From Aulosira sp. FACHB-615 (lineage in GTDB: Bacteria > Cyanobacteriota > Cyanobacteriia > Cyanobacteriales > Nostocaceae): a stretch of 64,000 bases of DNA. The DNA lies in NCBI RefSeq assembly GCF_014698045.1, contig NZ_JACJSE010000017.1:1-64000 (forward strand), in the 5' to 3' direction. Under the pieces are notes generated by a model. That model was not told the origin of the DNA and did no database searches. It was given only the letters and a program-made list of their open reading frames with translations. This document shows positions 6,939 through 15,748 of this stretch, one piece after another. The number at the start of each line of letters is the position of its first letter. Position 1 is the stretch's first letter. The position numbers and the translations under genes were made by a program.

Positions 6939-8198
6939 ATGTCTAAGTTAGCTTTTCCCTTACAGATATCAGTTGGAACATTTATCCTATTTACTGTTTG
7001 TGTAAGTAGTGCCAATAGTGCCACAATTACGGAAGATTTTGAAATTGGTACAAAAGGCAGTTACGCAGCAGCAAATGTTGTGCTGAGAACAGGTACATGG
7101 AATTTTAATGATGCTCTACTGGGGAATCTTAGCACTGATGTCAAAAATGGTACTCAATCTGCCCGTATCCGCAATAGTGGTATTCTCTCCATGAGATTTG
7201 ACCGGACTACAGGTGCAGGTTCGATCACTGTCAAACACGCTAAATTTGGTAATGATGGTAATTCTAGCTGGGGCGTTTGGTGTTCAACTAACAGTGGCGC
7301 TTCTTACTCACCAGTAGGTGCAATTGTTAATACCAATTCTACAACCTTGCAAACAGCGACTATTACCGCCAATATTCCTGGTACAGTTCGCTGTGACATT
7401 CGCAAAACTGATGGAACTGCAAACAGAACCAATATTGATGACATCGTAATTACTGATTACGGTTCTACTTCTTCTCTACCCCCAGGTTCTGTACCTTTCT
7501 TTGATAACGTCAACAACTCTGTGTCTGGGTTGGCTTATGGTAGTCCGGCTGATGTCACGCCTCCCGCCCCATCTCTCAATAGCTTTGACACAGCAGTAGT
7601 GAATCTTTGCGGCGCTCCAGGTACAGTTGTGAGTCGCACTGGTTTCCAAACATTGATGAATAATAACCTCACTGTATTGGCAAATATTCAGAATTATGTG
7701 GGAGGATACCTCAAACCAGGTCGGACTTCCACAGTTGATTTCTTGAACGATTTAACCGATGTGTGGTTTAATGTCGCAGGTTTTGACCATGTATTCTGCG
7801 GTGAACCAGTACAAGGGGGTGCTATTGGTGGATTGCATTTTGTTGGTCGTTATTTACAGTTGCAAAATCAAGGTTTAGCTGGACGACTGAACAATAATAC
7901 ATCTAACGAAGAAGTCGTGCCGAACACAATCTACACTATAGGTGCGATCATGAGAGTAGGTAGTGGGACTTCTCAATCTAGCATTAAAGGTTATCCTTAT
8001 ACTTTGAATGCCGAGGAAATTTTGTCTAACGCATCTTTGGGTTACAAAAATAACCCCAACACTACCAGCACTAACCAAACCTGTCTTCTCAGTGTGACTG
8101 ATGAAGGTAGAACTTTTAAAGCTGTATTTGTCAGAAGATCAGGTGGTATTCGGACTTTTTATCCTGATGCTACCCCTAGCGGCGCTAACTGTAATTGA
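6939..8198 (+). CDS. Secreted EndoU-like ribonuclease with an N-terminal beta-sandwich module
   Basis: A 419-residue exported protein. Residues 1-28 are a Sec signal peptide ending ANSA. Residues 30-174 form a beta-rich module beginning FEIGTKGSYA and containing KHAKFGNDGNS and IRKTDGT; I recall this module from other secreted cyanobacterial nucleases. A Pro/Ser linker leads to residues about 215-419, which match the bacterial EndoU domain: FDHVFCGEP (H284), GGLHFVGRY (H300), a later lysine (K394 in TFKAVFV) and the C-terminal RTFYPD. EndoU enzymes cut RNA through a His-His-Lys triad. Four or more cysteines could form disulfides outside the cell. No immunity gene is evident beside it, as expected of an exported scavenging enzyme. 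Confidence 0.8.
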   Translation: MSKLAFPLQISVGTFILFTVCVSSANSATITEDFEIGTKGSYAAANVVLRTGTWNFNDALLGNLSTDVKNGTQSARIRNSGILSMRFDRTTGAGSITVKHAKFGNDGNSSWGVWCSTNSGASYSPVGAIVNTNSTTLQTATITANIPGTVRCDIRKTDGTANRTNIDDIVITDYGSTSSLPPGSVPFFDNVNNSVSGLAYGSPADVTPPAPSLNSFDTAVVNLCGAPGTVVSRTGFQTLMNNNLTVLANIQNYVGGYLKPGRTSTVDFLNDLTDVWFNVAGFDHVFCGEPVQGGAIGGLHFVGRYLQLQNQGLAGRLNNNTSNEEVVPNTIYTIGAIMRVGSGTSQSSIKGYPYTLNAEEILSNASLGYKNNPNTTSTNQTCLLSVTDEGRTFKAVFVRRSGGIRTFYPDATPSGANCN

Positions 8199-8239
8199 GT
8201 AATTAAACTCATAAATTCAGACAAAAATCTACAGTGTAG

Positions 8240-8268
8240 AGGTGTAAGTAAGAAAAGCCCTTACACCT
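8240..8268 (+). terminator. Stem-loop terminator after the EndoU gene
   Basis: AGGTGTAAG at 8240-8248 pairs with CTTACACCT at 8260-8268. The T tract after it is weak (TTGATTACTATT), so termination may be partial. Confidence 0.5.
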
Positions 8269-8409
8269 TGATTACTATTCGCCTCTTCTCAAAAGAGAAT
8301 TTTTTGTATCTGTGCTATTTACTTTTTTCATCATTTTTTATGGAAGAATGGATGATAGTATTTTTGCTAACTACATAAACAAATATCCAAGTTGTACTAT
8401 TGGTTACAA

Positions 8410-8484
8410 ATGACAGTGGCTGAAGAAGCTGTGTCATATCTCAGTCTAGGAAACTCTAGATTGAGCAAGGTTCTAGAATACTAA
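8410..8484 (+). CDS. Possible 24-residue leader peptide upstream of moaD
   Basis: An ATG-started small frame (MTVAEEAVSYLSLGNSRLSK...) ending 8 bases before the moaD start, with a weak GGTTA upstream. Its position would allow translational coupling to moaD. Short frames arise by chance and nothing else supports it. Confidence 0.2.
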   Translation: MTVAEEAVSYLSLGNSRLSKVLEY

Positions 8485-8492
8485 GCTTTTGT

Positions 8493-8753
8493 ATGTCTAC
8501 ATCTGCAATCACTGTCACAGTAAAATTATTTGCTGCTTATCAAGAAGCTTTTGGGTTGTCAGAATTGGTGCTGGAACTTCCTGAAGGTACACCAGTGCAA
8601 GCCGTGTGCGATCGCCTGATTGCAGAACGTCCAGAACTCGCTAAATGGCGCGATATCACCCGCTTTGGTATCAATTTGATTTTTGTTGAACCAGAGACAT
8701 TACTCCACAATGGTGATGAAGTGGTACTAATTCCGCCTGTGAGTGGCGGGTAG
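8493..8753 (+). CDS. moaD: Molybdopterin synthase small subunit MoaD
   Basis: An 86-residue ubiquitin-like sulfur carrier with the obligatory C-terminal Gly-Gly (PPVSGG). As a C-terminal thiocarboxylate it supplies sulfur to MoaE for conversion of precursor Z to molybdopterin. The beta-grasp pattern is visible: VTVKLFAAYQE at the start, the helix VQAVCDRLIAERP, then LHNGDEVVLIPP before the tail. A ThiS role is less likely given the length and the DEVVLIPPVSGG ending. No other moa gene is nearby. Confidence 0.88.
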   Translation: MSTSAITVTVKLFAAYQEAFGLSELVLELPEGTPVQAVCDRLIAERPELAKWRDITRFGINLIFVEPETLLHNGDEVVLIPPVSGG

Positions 8754-8900
8754 TATGCTCTAAAACAGATGTCATTCTGATTTGAGAATTTGGGTACTTA
8801 ATCGCTGATGGGCGTTAAAATGTCCTTTGTCATTGGTCATTTGTTTTCAGTTAATGACCAATGACTTATAAATAATGACCAAGGACAATCACTAATACCT

Positions 8901-10163
8901 GTGGCGCAAGTAATTGTAGAAAACGTTTATAAAAGTTTCCCTCCGCGTAAAGGCGACAGCAGTACAACCCCAGAACGTGTGGAGAATATTAATGTTTTGC
9001 GGCGAATTAACCTGACAATAGCCGATGGTGAATTTATGGTGCTGGTGGGGCCTTCTGGCTGTGGTAAAAGCACTCTGCTGCGGTTAATTGCAGGCTTAGA
9101 AACCCTGACTGGTGGCAATATTTTAGTAGGCGATCGCTTGGTGAATGATTTACCACCCAAAGAACGAGACATTGCAATGGTGTTTCAAAATTACGCCCTC
9201 TATCCCCACATGACGGTGTATGACAACATTGCTTTTGGGTTACGCCGCAGGGAATTGGGGACTGGGGTAAATGAACGCTCCCAACTCCCTAACTGGACAG
9301 AGAATCTTTTGGTTGAAGGAACGAGGAAATTACCGAAAGGGCTGCGTTACGTTTCTGCAAAAGAAAGATTAATTGAGACGCAGGTGCATTCTGTAGCGCA
9401 ATTATTACAAATTGAAATGCTGCTAAATCGCTTACCCAAACAACTATCAGGGGGACAAAGACAACGGGTAGCATTAGGAAGAGCGATCGCGCGTAATCCC
9501 CAAGTATTTTTAATGGATGAACCATTATCAAATTTAGATGCCAAATTACGGGCAGAAACTCGCGCTCAAATTGTGAAATTGCAGCGACAATTAGGCACAA
9601 CCACAATTTACGTTACCCACGACCAAACAGAAGCAATGACAATGGGCGATCGCATCGCCATCATGAATCAAGGTCAAATTCAACAACTTGCTTCTCCATT
9701 AGAACTATATAACCGTCCTGCTAACCGCTTCGTCGCTGAATTTATTGGTTCACCACCGATGAATTTTATCCCGGTAGAATTTTCTGCACCATTATTAATT
9801 AACCATCCCCTCTTTCGTTTCACCCTTCCCGAAAGTTGGGGAAAAGCCCTACAAAAATATGATAAACAAACCTTAATTTTAGGTATTCGTCCCGAACATC
9901 TGAACCTGAGTTTACCTGCTACTAAAAATTTGCCTGTCAAAGTAGATTTGGTAGAAAATCTCGGCAATGATGCGTTCTTGAGTGTCAGACTAACTGAACC
10001 AGACTCTCCAATAGACCCTAATGCGCCTTACTTGCAAGTCAGAGTTCCCACAGACCGACAGCTAAAGATTGGCGAACAATTATGGTTATCAATCAATCCC
10101 GAAAAAATTCACTTTTTCGACCCAGAAACAGAACTAGCCATCTTCCCTGCAAATGACTTTTAA
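8901..10163 (+). CDS. ABC transporter ATPase, MalK/UgpC (CUT1) type
   Basis: A 420-residue nucleotide-binding subunit, GTG start. Walker A GPSGCGKST is at 50-58, the Q-loop VFQNYALYPH at 94-103, signature LSGGQ at 182-186, and Walker B VFLMDEP at 202-208, followed by the switch histidine in VTHDQTEAM. Residues about 265-420 form the OB/TOBE regulatory domain of MalK-like ATPases, which energise sugar or sugar-phosphate importers. Between Q-loop and signature there is an extra segment (about 118-150) missing from E. coli MalK. No permease or binding protein is adjacent, so it probably serves permeases encoded elsewhere. Confidence 0.9.
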   Translation: MAQVIVENVYKSFPPRKGDSSTTPERVENINVLRRINLTIADGEFMVLVGPSGCGKSTLLRLIAGLETLTGGNILVGDRLVNDLPPKERDIAMVFQNYALYPHMTVYDNIAFGLRRRELGTGVNERSQLPNWTENLLVEGTRKLPKGLRYVSAKERLIETQVHSVAQLLQIEMLLNRLPKQLSGGQRQRVALGRAIARNPQVFLMDEPLSNLDAKLRAETRAQIVKLQRQLGTTTIYVTHDQTEAMTMGDRIAIMNQGQIQQLASPLELYNRPANRFVAEFIGSPPMNFIPVEFSAPLLINHPLFRFTLPESWGKALQKYDKQTLILGIRPEHLNLSLPATKNLPVKVDLVENLGNDAFLSVRLTEPDSPIDPNAPYLQVRVPTDRQLKIGEQLWLSINPEKIHFFDPETELAIFPANDF

Positions 10164-10210
10164 TATTAATCCAGCTATTCTATTTAATTTGTGAAAATCG
10201 CATTTGCTTA

Positions 10211-10241
10211 GATACCCGACTTATTAAAGAAGTCGGGTATC
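10211..10241. terminator. Bidirectional terminator between the ABC ATPase and porin genes
   Basis: A perfect 12-bp stem, GATACCCGACTT at 10211-10222 with AAGTCGGGTATC at 10230-10241, and a 7-base loop. It sits between two convergent genes, with modest T-rich tails on both strands. Confidence 0.75.
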
Positions 10242-10282
10242 TTGATTTCTAAACAAGAGACATCTTTAACTGATGAAACTTT

Positions 10283-11929
10283 CTAGAAAGTAAAGGTGGT
10301 TCTCAAAGTACCGATGATTGCATCATCAGCATTAGCAGTTTGACCAGGATTGGTTAACCAAATTACACCAGGGGTAATGGAAATGTTGTCGCTGACGCGG
10401 TATTTATAAAAGCCTTCGATGTGGAAAGGATTGCTGTTAGTGTTACTACCAAGATAGGGTTGAGCGCCGCCAAAAATGCCTAAAACGTTGCCTTTTTTAC
10501 CGAAATCAGGCAAAGCTACCCCTAGTCCATAACTCCAAACTTCGCCATCATCATTAGCGCCAAAGCCTCTAACTTGGCTATAGAGGGCAAAACCACTAAT
10601 GGATAGTTTATCGCTAGGTCTGAAAGCTGCTTCAAAACCATAGGAGTTACTGACGTAGGGATTACCACTATCGACAAAGTTAGCTTGTCGAGTACCAACA
10701 ACACCAGTGGTTACTGAACCAAAATCGAATAAGGCGCTACCTGCACCATGATACCCGTTAACGTAGGTGGCAGCTAAGGTAAGGCGATCGCCAACATTCA
10801 AGTTTAATTGTGCTAAAGCTGCATAGTTACCAGCAAATAAACCGGAACCAGAATTGGGGTTATTTCCTTCGGAAGCTAAGTAACCCAAGGTTAATGAAGG
10901 TTTAAAAGTACCGCCACCACCAAAGGCTAAGTTCAGCGCCGCACCTGCACCGCCACCGATACGATAAATTGGACTTTCGCCAGCAAAGGTAGATAAAGCA
11001 CCATTACCACCGTCAAAATCTTCAAAGTAGGGGTTGACGGTAGGAACGTAATCGCTATGAATACCGCCAGTAGCTGCAACATAAACTTGCGAGTTACCCA
11101 CAGGGAAGTAATATGCTAACCAATCGATAAACGCACTATTGCCACTACCAAGGAACACGTTAAATGTTTGTGTTCCCTCAAAAGTGTCGTTTGCTAAAGG
11201 TAAAACACTGGCGTTACCAGTGGCAATCCGAGTATGTAGGATATCTTTACCTGTGAAGCTGGTTTGGAAGTCCAGACGCACCCTATCTTGAAAGACGGTG
11301 TTGTTGTTGTCGTTGTCGCCAAAGCTATCGGTGACAGCAAAGACAGCTTCACCAACGAGTTTGGTAGTGGTGGAAAATTGATTCGCTTCTAACTCGGCGG
11401 TGCGTGCTTCTAGTGCGTCTACTCTACCGCGTAAGGTTGCCAGTTCTGCGGAAAATTCTTCTTGCAAACGCTGGAGTGTGGCTAAGTCTTCTTTTGTTAC
11501 TAAGTCGGCGGTTGCTGTTGCAATCAGTTCATTAACTCTATCTAAACAAGCGTTTAAACCTGCGGCAAATTCATAACGTGTCAAAGCACGATTACCGCGA
11601 TAAGTACCGTTAGGATAACCTGCAATACATCCGTAGCGTTCAACTAAAGATTGCAATGCTTGAAATGCCCAATCTGTGGGCTGTACGTCAGAAAATTGCG
11701 AAACTGATGTGACTTGAGATAGGGAATTTTGGTTTTTACCTTCTTGGCTGTATTGGTTGACTTGTTCTAAAACTGGACTGGCTTCAGTTGTGGCTTGAGA
11801 AATCAACTGCTGTTGAGGTGTGGGTGAGTTGGTTTCAATTTCAGCCGCTACTACCTTGGATGAACATAAAATAGCTACGCCTAAACAGACTGGAGATAAT
11901 ACCAGTGTTTTCCACAATAAATGAGACAT
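10283..11929 (-). CDS. SLH-domain outer-membrane porin, OprB/iron-uptake porin type
   Basis: A 548-residue outer-membrane porin. Residues 1-28 are a signal peptide. One SLH domain lies at about 78-135 (FSDVQPTDWAFQALQSL, then GYPNGTYRGNRALTRYEFA), anchoring the protein to peptidoglycan or its polymer. A coiled coil follows at about 145-188. The rest (about 188-548) is a Gly/Asn/aromatic-rich beta-barrel of the OprB group ending in the typical Phe. Cyanobacteria carry many such porins for solute or inorganic ion passage; the substrate cannot be told from sequence. Confidence 0.92.
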   Translation of the reverse strand: MSHLLWKTLVLSPVCLGVAILCSSKVVAAEIETNSPTPQQQLISQATTEASPVLEQVNQYSQEGKNQNSLSQVTSVSQFSDVQPTDWAFQALQSLVERYGCIAGYPNGTYRGNRALTRYEFAAGLNACLDRVNELIATATADLVTKEDLATLQRLQEEFSAELATLRGRVDALEARTAELEANQFSTTTKLVGEAVFAVTDSFGDNDNNNTVFQDRVRLDFQTSFTGKDILHTRIATGNASVLPLANDTFEGTQTFNVFLGSGNSAFIDWLAYYFPVGNSQVYVAATGGIHSDYVPTVNPYFEDFDGGNGALSTFAGESPIYRIGGGAGAALNLAFGGGGTFKPSLTLGYLASEGNNPNSGSGLFAGNYAALAQLNLNVGDRLTLAATYVNGYHGAGSALFDFGSVTTGVVGTRQANFVDSGNPYVSNSYGFEAAFRPSDKLSISGFALYSQVRGFGANDDGEVWSYGLGVALPDFGKKGNVLGIFGGAQPYLGSNTNSNPFHIEGFYKYRVSDNISITPGVIWLTNPGQTANADDAIIGTLRTTFTF

Positions 11930-12569
11930 GTTATTTTTTCCTCACACTGTTTTGTTAGAATGACGCGATCGCCGTCTTCTAAATGTATCCCATAATACTT
12001 TATTTTCTCTTTTGCTGATTTAGCTGCTATTGTGCCGAAACTTCTTTATTTTTTTATATTTCTCCGTGTAAACTCTTGATTTAACGGTTTTATCTCAATT
12101 ATCTCAGCATCAAAAGTATCTTGATTTTTTAAGTAAAAACAAACTTGTTAATTTCCATACAGCTTGTATTACATCCGTGAGAGGTTAAGAGAATTGCACA
12201 TTTGTCAAGAGGTTGAGGAAAAGGAGATAAATCCTGCTTGTATACTGGTTGGTGTTTTGAGAGTTTGGGTTGTGGATGCACTGATATAAACCGATCTACA
12301 GTAAATTCAAATTGTTAACTACCATTATGAAGCGATCGCCCTGACGGGGAGACGAAATAATTTAAAACATAGCCTCGATAAGCTTAATAGCCCTTAAACC
12401 TTTTACACGCCACGTTAAAACTGATAAAACCACGAGTCTTTGTGACCTTCACACCTTAAATAAAAAACGATACGCCCGATTCCTATATTGTTTTGGACTG
12501 ATTATTGGTTGTTTACTGGTGTCTACGTTTGGAGTCATAATTTATCGATTGACCTAGAAGAATTTTACT
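11930..12569. other. 640-base intergenic region upstream of the porin gene
   Basis: AT-rich, and includes the porin promoter side near 11940-12100. An open plus-strand frame from about 12374 to 12557 ends in a membrane-helix-like stretch (ARFLYCFGLIIGCLLVSTFG) but has no start codon, so it may be a gene fragment. No terminator, tRNA or repeat stands out. Confidence 0.6.
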
Positions 12570-14408
12570 TCATATACCAACATTCTGAATCCTGACTTCT
12601 GGCTCCTGAATTCTGACATTTTTAAGAACAATAAAAGAATCATTCTCATAAACTTTCGTCAAGATAATTTTCTTGTCAGGCAAAATATAAGGCGATTGAA
12701 AATCAAAGATTGAATTAGCAGTATCTTTTGGAGTTAAGTACTTTCGCAGACGGTTAATTGTCCCAGCACCATTGACTATCTCTTGATTTTTATATTTTTG
12801 CTTGAGCTTTTCATACAAACTATTACTGGCTATGACAAAATATCCAGGATGTTTAGCATGAATATAAGCGTGTACAATAGCCACTTGTCCTTCTGGTGTA
12901 TTTTCCGGCGCAGGGATATCAAATTTTTCACTTAACAAAGATGTCACTTCTGGATCAATCTCTCGCGGAAACACAGTCCATCTCAAGGAAAATTGAGTTG
13001 CAACCGTCTTAATTTTCGGATCTAATAAATAAGCAGCTAAACTATATTCTTCCCATCTTAAAAAATCAAATGCTATGCGAGTGTTTGATACTTGATGTTC
13101 AGATATAAAATGAACCACATCCTTGACATCAGATGGCATTTTCTGGATTTTCACACTTGCACTTGCATAAGAAAATCCAGATGAAAGAGAGAACACTGTT
13201 ACTAATGTCAGACTTACAATCACTAACTGTTTCCCTAATTTTCTATTTCTTATTGAAGAAATAATATAATTAGTCCGCGCAATAATTAGGGCAAGAATAA
13301 CAATCATAAAAATATTAGCCCAAAACATAAATCTTGGTTGATAAGTCAGCCCACCTCTAATTATGAGAATAACTGGGAATGCTAGTGAAAATAAAAACAA
13401 AATAGTCCAAATAGCAATAGCATCATTAACTAGCCAATTTCGGAATCGACGTAGAGTATATATCAAATTAGGCTGAATATTTCTGGGAGCAGTAATGATT
13501 GTATTATTCGCCTTAGCTCCCTGACTGAACTGAAAATAAACTAGAGGGATAATCCATATTAACGACAGAAAAACCAGCTTTTTATTATATCTCAACAATA
13601 CCAGCAGCATTTGTTGTGCTTGTCTTAACCTTTCTAATGGCGGTTCTCCCCAGATGTCCCTATCATAAATTTTGTTACCTTGGATCAAAAAATTAGCCCC
13701 TAATATTTGAGCTAATGCTACTGCTATTGTGATACTTACTAGCAATAGTGCTGGCTTCCAGCGTTTATGTGCGATCAGAAAAGCTCCAGCAATCAAAGAA
13801 AAAAATAAACTTTCTGTCCGACAAAAATAAGCTAAAACAAAGCAGAATATTGCAATTACATAACTGATTTTTTTATTTGATTCCAGATAATTCAATACAC
13901 TGTAGATAGCTATTGCAACAAAGAAAAAGCTATATCCTTCCGACATTGGAGTATGTGCCAAATCCAATAGTAAAGGCGTGCATAAACACATTAAACAAGC
14001 TAAAACACCAGTGCTATCATTAGTTTGTAGAGCAACAGCACGACTAATAAAAAAGAAACCTATTAAAACAAGAGTAACACTAGTCAACTCAATGGCTTTA
14101 ATACCTAAACTAATATCAGACACTCCCAGAAACAGCACCAAGCGCAGAATAAAAGACTGTATAATAAAAGGAATAGGCGGCCAAATTGCTACCCAAGAAC
14201 TTAGCTCTAAAGCTTTGCTTGGTTCTTGAGCATATTGCATAGCAATTAAGAAACGCGCTCCTTTATCTACAAAGCTTCCTAAATATAATTTTTCGGTGAA
14301 AATTGAATAGCTGTAAATAGCAAAAACCACCAACAAAATTAAAATTGTGATGTAATAAGGCCAAGCTTTTAGGAACTTTGTATAATAGTTCTGTTGAAAT
14401 CTCAGCAT
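12570..14408 (-). CDS. Polytopic membrane protein, probable ArnT/GT39-like glycosyltransferase
   Basis: A 612-residue integral membrane protein with about 11-12 hydrophobic helices up to residue 420 and a soluble C-terminal third. The layout (a first helix, a periplasmic loop with Asp/Glu near residues 40-60, many short hairpins, then an extracytoplasmic domain) is that of GT-C glycosyltransferases using polyprenyl-phosphate sugars, such as ArnT/PMT relatives. I could not identify the catalytic Asp with certainty. The last about 15 residues (RIQEPEVRIQNVGI) are encoded by the TTCTGAC/TTCTGAA repeat, so the natural C-terminus has probably been replaced by repeat invasion. Confidence 0.6.
   Translation of the reverse strand: MLRFQQNYYTKFLKAWPYYITILILLVVFAIYSYSIFTEKLYLGSFVDKGARFLIAMQYAQEPSKALELSSWVAIWPPIPFIIQSFILRLVLFLGVSDISLGIKAIELTSVTLVLIGFFFISRAVALQTNDSTGVLACLMCLCTPLLLDLAHTPMSEGYSFFFVAIAIYSVLNYLESNKKISYVIAIFCFVLAYFCRTESLFFSLIAGAFLIAHKRWKPALLLVSITIAVALAQILGANFLIQGNKIYDRDIWGEPPLERLRQAQQMLLVLLRYNKKLVFLSLIWIIPLVYFQFSQGAKANNTIITAPRNIQPNLIYTLRRFRNWLVNDAIAIWTILFLFSLAFPVILIIRGGLTYQPRFMFWANIFMIVILALIIARTNYIISSIRNRKLGKQLVIVSLTLVTVFSLSSGFSYASASVKIQKMPSDVKDVVHFISEHQVSNTRIAFDFLRWEEYSLAAYLLDPKIKTVATQFSLRWTVFPREIDPEVTSLLSEKFDIPAPENTPEGQVAIVHAYIHAKHPGYFVIASNSLYEKLKQKYKNQEIVNGAGTINRLRKYLTPKDTANSIFDFQSPYILPDKKIILTKVYENDSFIVLKNVRIQEPEVRIQNVGI
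12583..12620. repeat. TTCTGAC/TCCTGAA heptamer repeat inside a gene's 3' end
   Basis: Five degenerate 7-base units of the same family as 3427-3457. They encode the final residues of the ArnT-like protein. Confidence 0.65.
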
Positions 14409-15299
14409 TAATTTAAATTTTGTTATGCTAGTTTGTAACTGTCAGATTGATAGAATTGGGATACCATAGTCAATCTATCGTTAGACAGATCAAGTATTGT
14501 ACAAAGTTATCAGTCAACAGTATTATTACTAATATCAGTTTTGTGGCTTTAGATCAAATTTGAATAAAAATTGTTAATTTTGATATTGAATATCAAAAAT
14601 CAAGACACAGCAGATAACAGTTACTAATCTAATCAGAACAAATTTGATAGTTAGTCATAGCGTATTTTGGGTAAATGAGATACAAGCTTAAAACCCAAAA
14701 TCATGCAGAGAGGTTGTATGTATAGGACTTATATTTGATTTGGGAAAAAATCAGTACACCTAGAGCAGGCTTCTTTCCTACTCCCTGCCTATCGCGCTGG
14801 CGCTGCGCTTCTGTGCGAGACGCTTTGCGAACGCGCACCACACAACTAGATTCAGGAATCAAACCGTATTCCTATATTCACAATAAAAAAGATACTTTTA
14901 AAGTAAAGTATCTTCAAAGCTAATCACTGAGTATCAGAGCAATAATAAAGGATTTAAAAAGAGAGACTTTGTAGCTAAATGTTTAGCAAACTATGTTTTT
15001 ATTTTAACAAGTAATATTTTACCCTTAGAGAAAGTTATCAATTCTTTACATTTAAACGAAGTATGTAAAAGAGTTTAAAGTGTTTTGCTGTCTTCAAAAT
15101 TTGCCAATGTCCTGAGCAACTTGGCTACTGTTATAAATAGAAGTCAGAATTCAGAATCGGTGAATACTCCACCCATAAAGGGATGGAGTTTAAATGAAGA
15201 AGAAAGTTTGATTTTGATTTCGCTGACGTGGGAAGAGGTTTTTGGTATGAGCATTGAGCGAAGTCGAAATGCGTCTTCTAAATAATTGTCTCCACTTAC
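14409..15299. other. 890-base intergenic region with a MITE copy
   Basis: AT-rich upstream region of the ArnT-like gene. It holds the MITE at 14721-14876 and, near 15165-15195, a short TACTCCACCC...GGATGGAGT hairpin of the kind found at TnpB-element ends. Frames at 14735-14923 and 15085-15285 run through these repeats and do not look like genes. Confidence 0.65.
14721..14876 (+). mobile_element. MITE-like element, copy 2 (156 bp) with a 48-bp insertion
   Basis: Ends TATAGGA and TCCTATA; aligns by eye with copy 1 (3236-3343, opposite strand) except for about 48 extra bases at roughly 14789-14836. The insert is GC-rich and palindromic (GCGCTGGCGCTGCGC, then GACGCTTTGCGAACGCG), the signature of a separate small repeat found widely in Nostoc genomes. 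Confidence 0.78.
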
Positions 15300-15557
15300 T
15301 TAATTACTGGGTGGCTCATACCAAACTTCAAGTTTGTTAAGCTTTTCTCCAATAATGTTTCTATACAACTCTAGTGAACGGTAAATTTGATCTGCACTAG
15401 GTTTTCCATGAGCGAACATTGCACAGTAGAAGTTTTGAATTTCTTGGTGAGTAATTTCACCATCTTGTACATACTGTTCAATCATGGTTTTCAATTTTTC
15501 TAGTTCCCGCACTTCTTCTGGTGTCGGTTCCTGAGATAATGGTCGTTCAACTTTCAT
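15300..15557 (-). CDS. Small hypothetical protein (85 aa)
   Basis: Read from the ATG at 15557, which has a good GGAAAG ribosome-binding site 6 bases upstream; an earlier ATG at 15671 would add 38 residues of less convincing sequence. The product is acidic and helical (EEVRELEKLKTMIEQYVQDG), with a Cys and an aromatic cluster in the middle and WYEPP near the end. No family is recognised. It lies downstream of the giant kinase gene on the same strand, separated by a strong stem-loop. Confidence 0.55.
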   Translation of the reverse strand: MKVERPLSQEPTPEEVRELEKLKTMIEQYVQDGEITHQEIQNFYCAMFAHGKPSADQIYRSLELYRNIIGEKLNKLEVWYEPPSN

Positions 15558-15685
15558 AGCATCTTTCCATAAGCCTGAGATTTTGTCGAACTGTTCTAGA
15601 AAACTTGTATTTGGCTTGGTTATGGATATTACGTAATAAAGTTGAGGATTTTGTGAGGAAAGACACATCAATCAGTACAAAAGTA

Positions 15686-15720
15686 CTCAAGCTAAACGTC
15701 ATACTTACGTTTAGCTTGAG
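15686..15720 (-). terminator. Terminator after the giant kinase gene
   Basis: A perfect 14-bp stem (CTCAAGCTAAACGT with ACGTTTAGCTTGAG) and a 7-base loop, 29 bases past the kinase stop on the minus strand. On that strand a T run precedes rather than follows the stem, and TACTTTTGT follows it. Confidence 0.6.
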
Positions 15721-15748
15721 ACTAAAAAAACTTATTTGCGGCTCAGGC

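Noticed and set aside
9289..9606. Minus-strand frames within the MalK-type ATPase gene
   Set aside because: The ATPase motifs on the plus strand are unambiguous; the opposite frames show no family features.
14735..14923. 62-codon plus-strand frame
   Set aside because: It is read-through of the MITE and its nested palindromic repeat.
15085..15285. 66-codon plus-strand frame
   Set aside because: It runs through a heptamer-like unit and a mobile-element-type hairpin, and shows no domain-like pattern.
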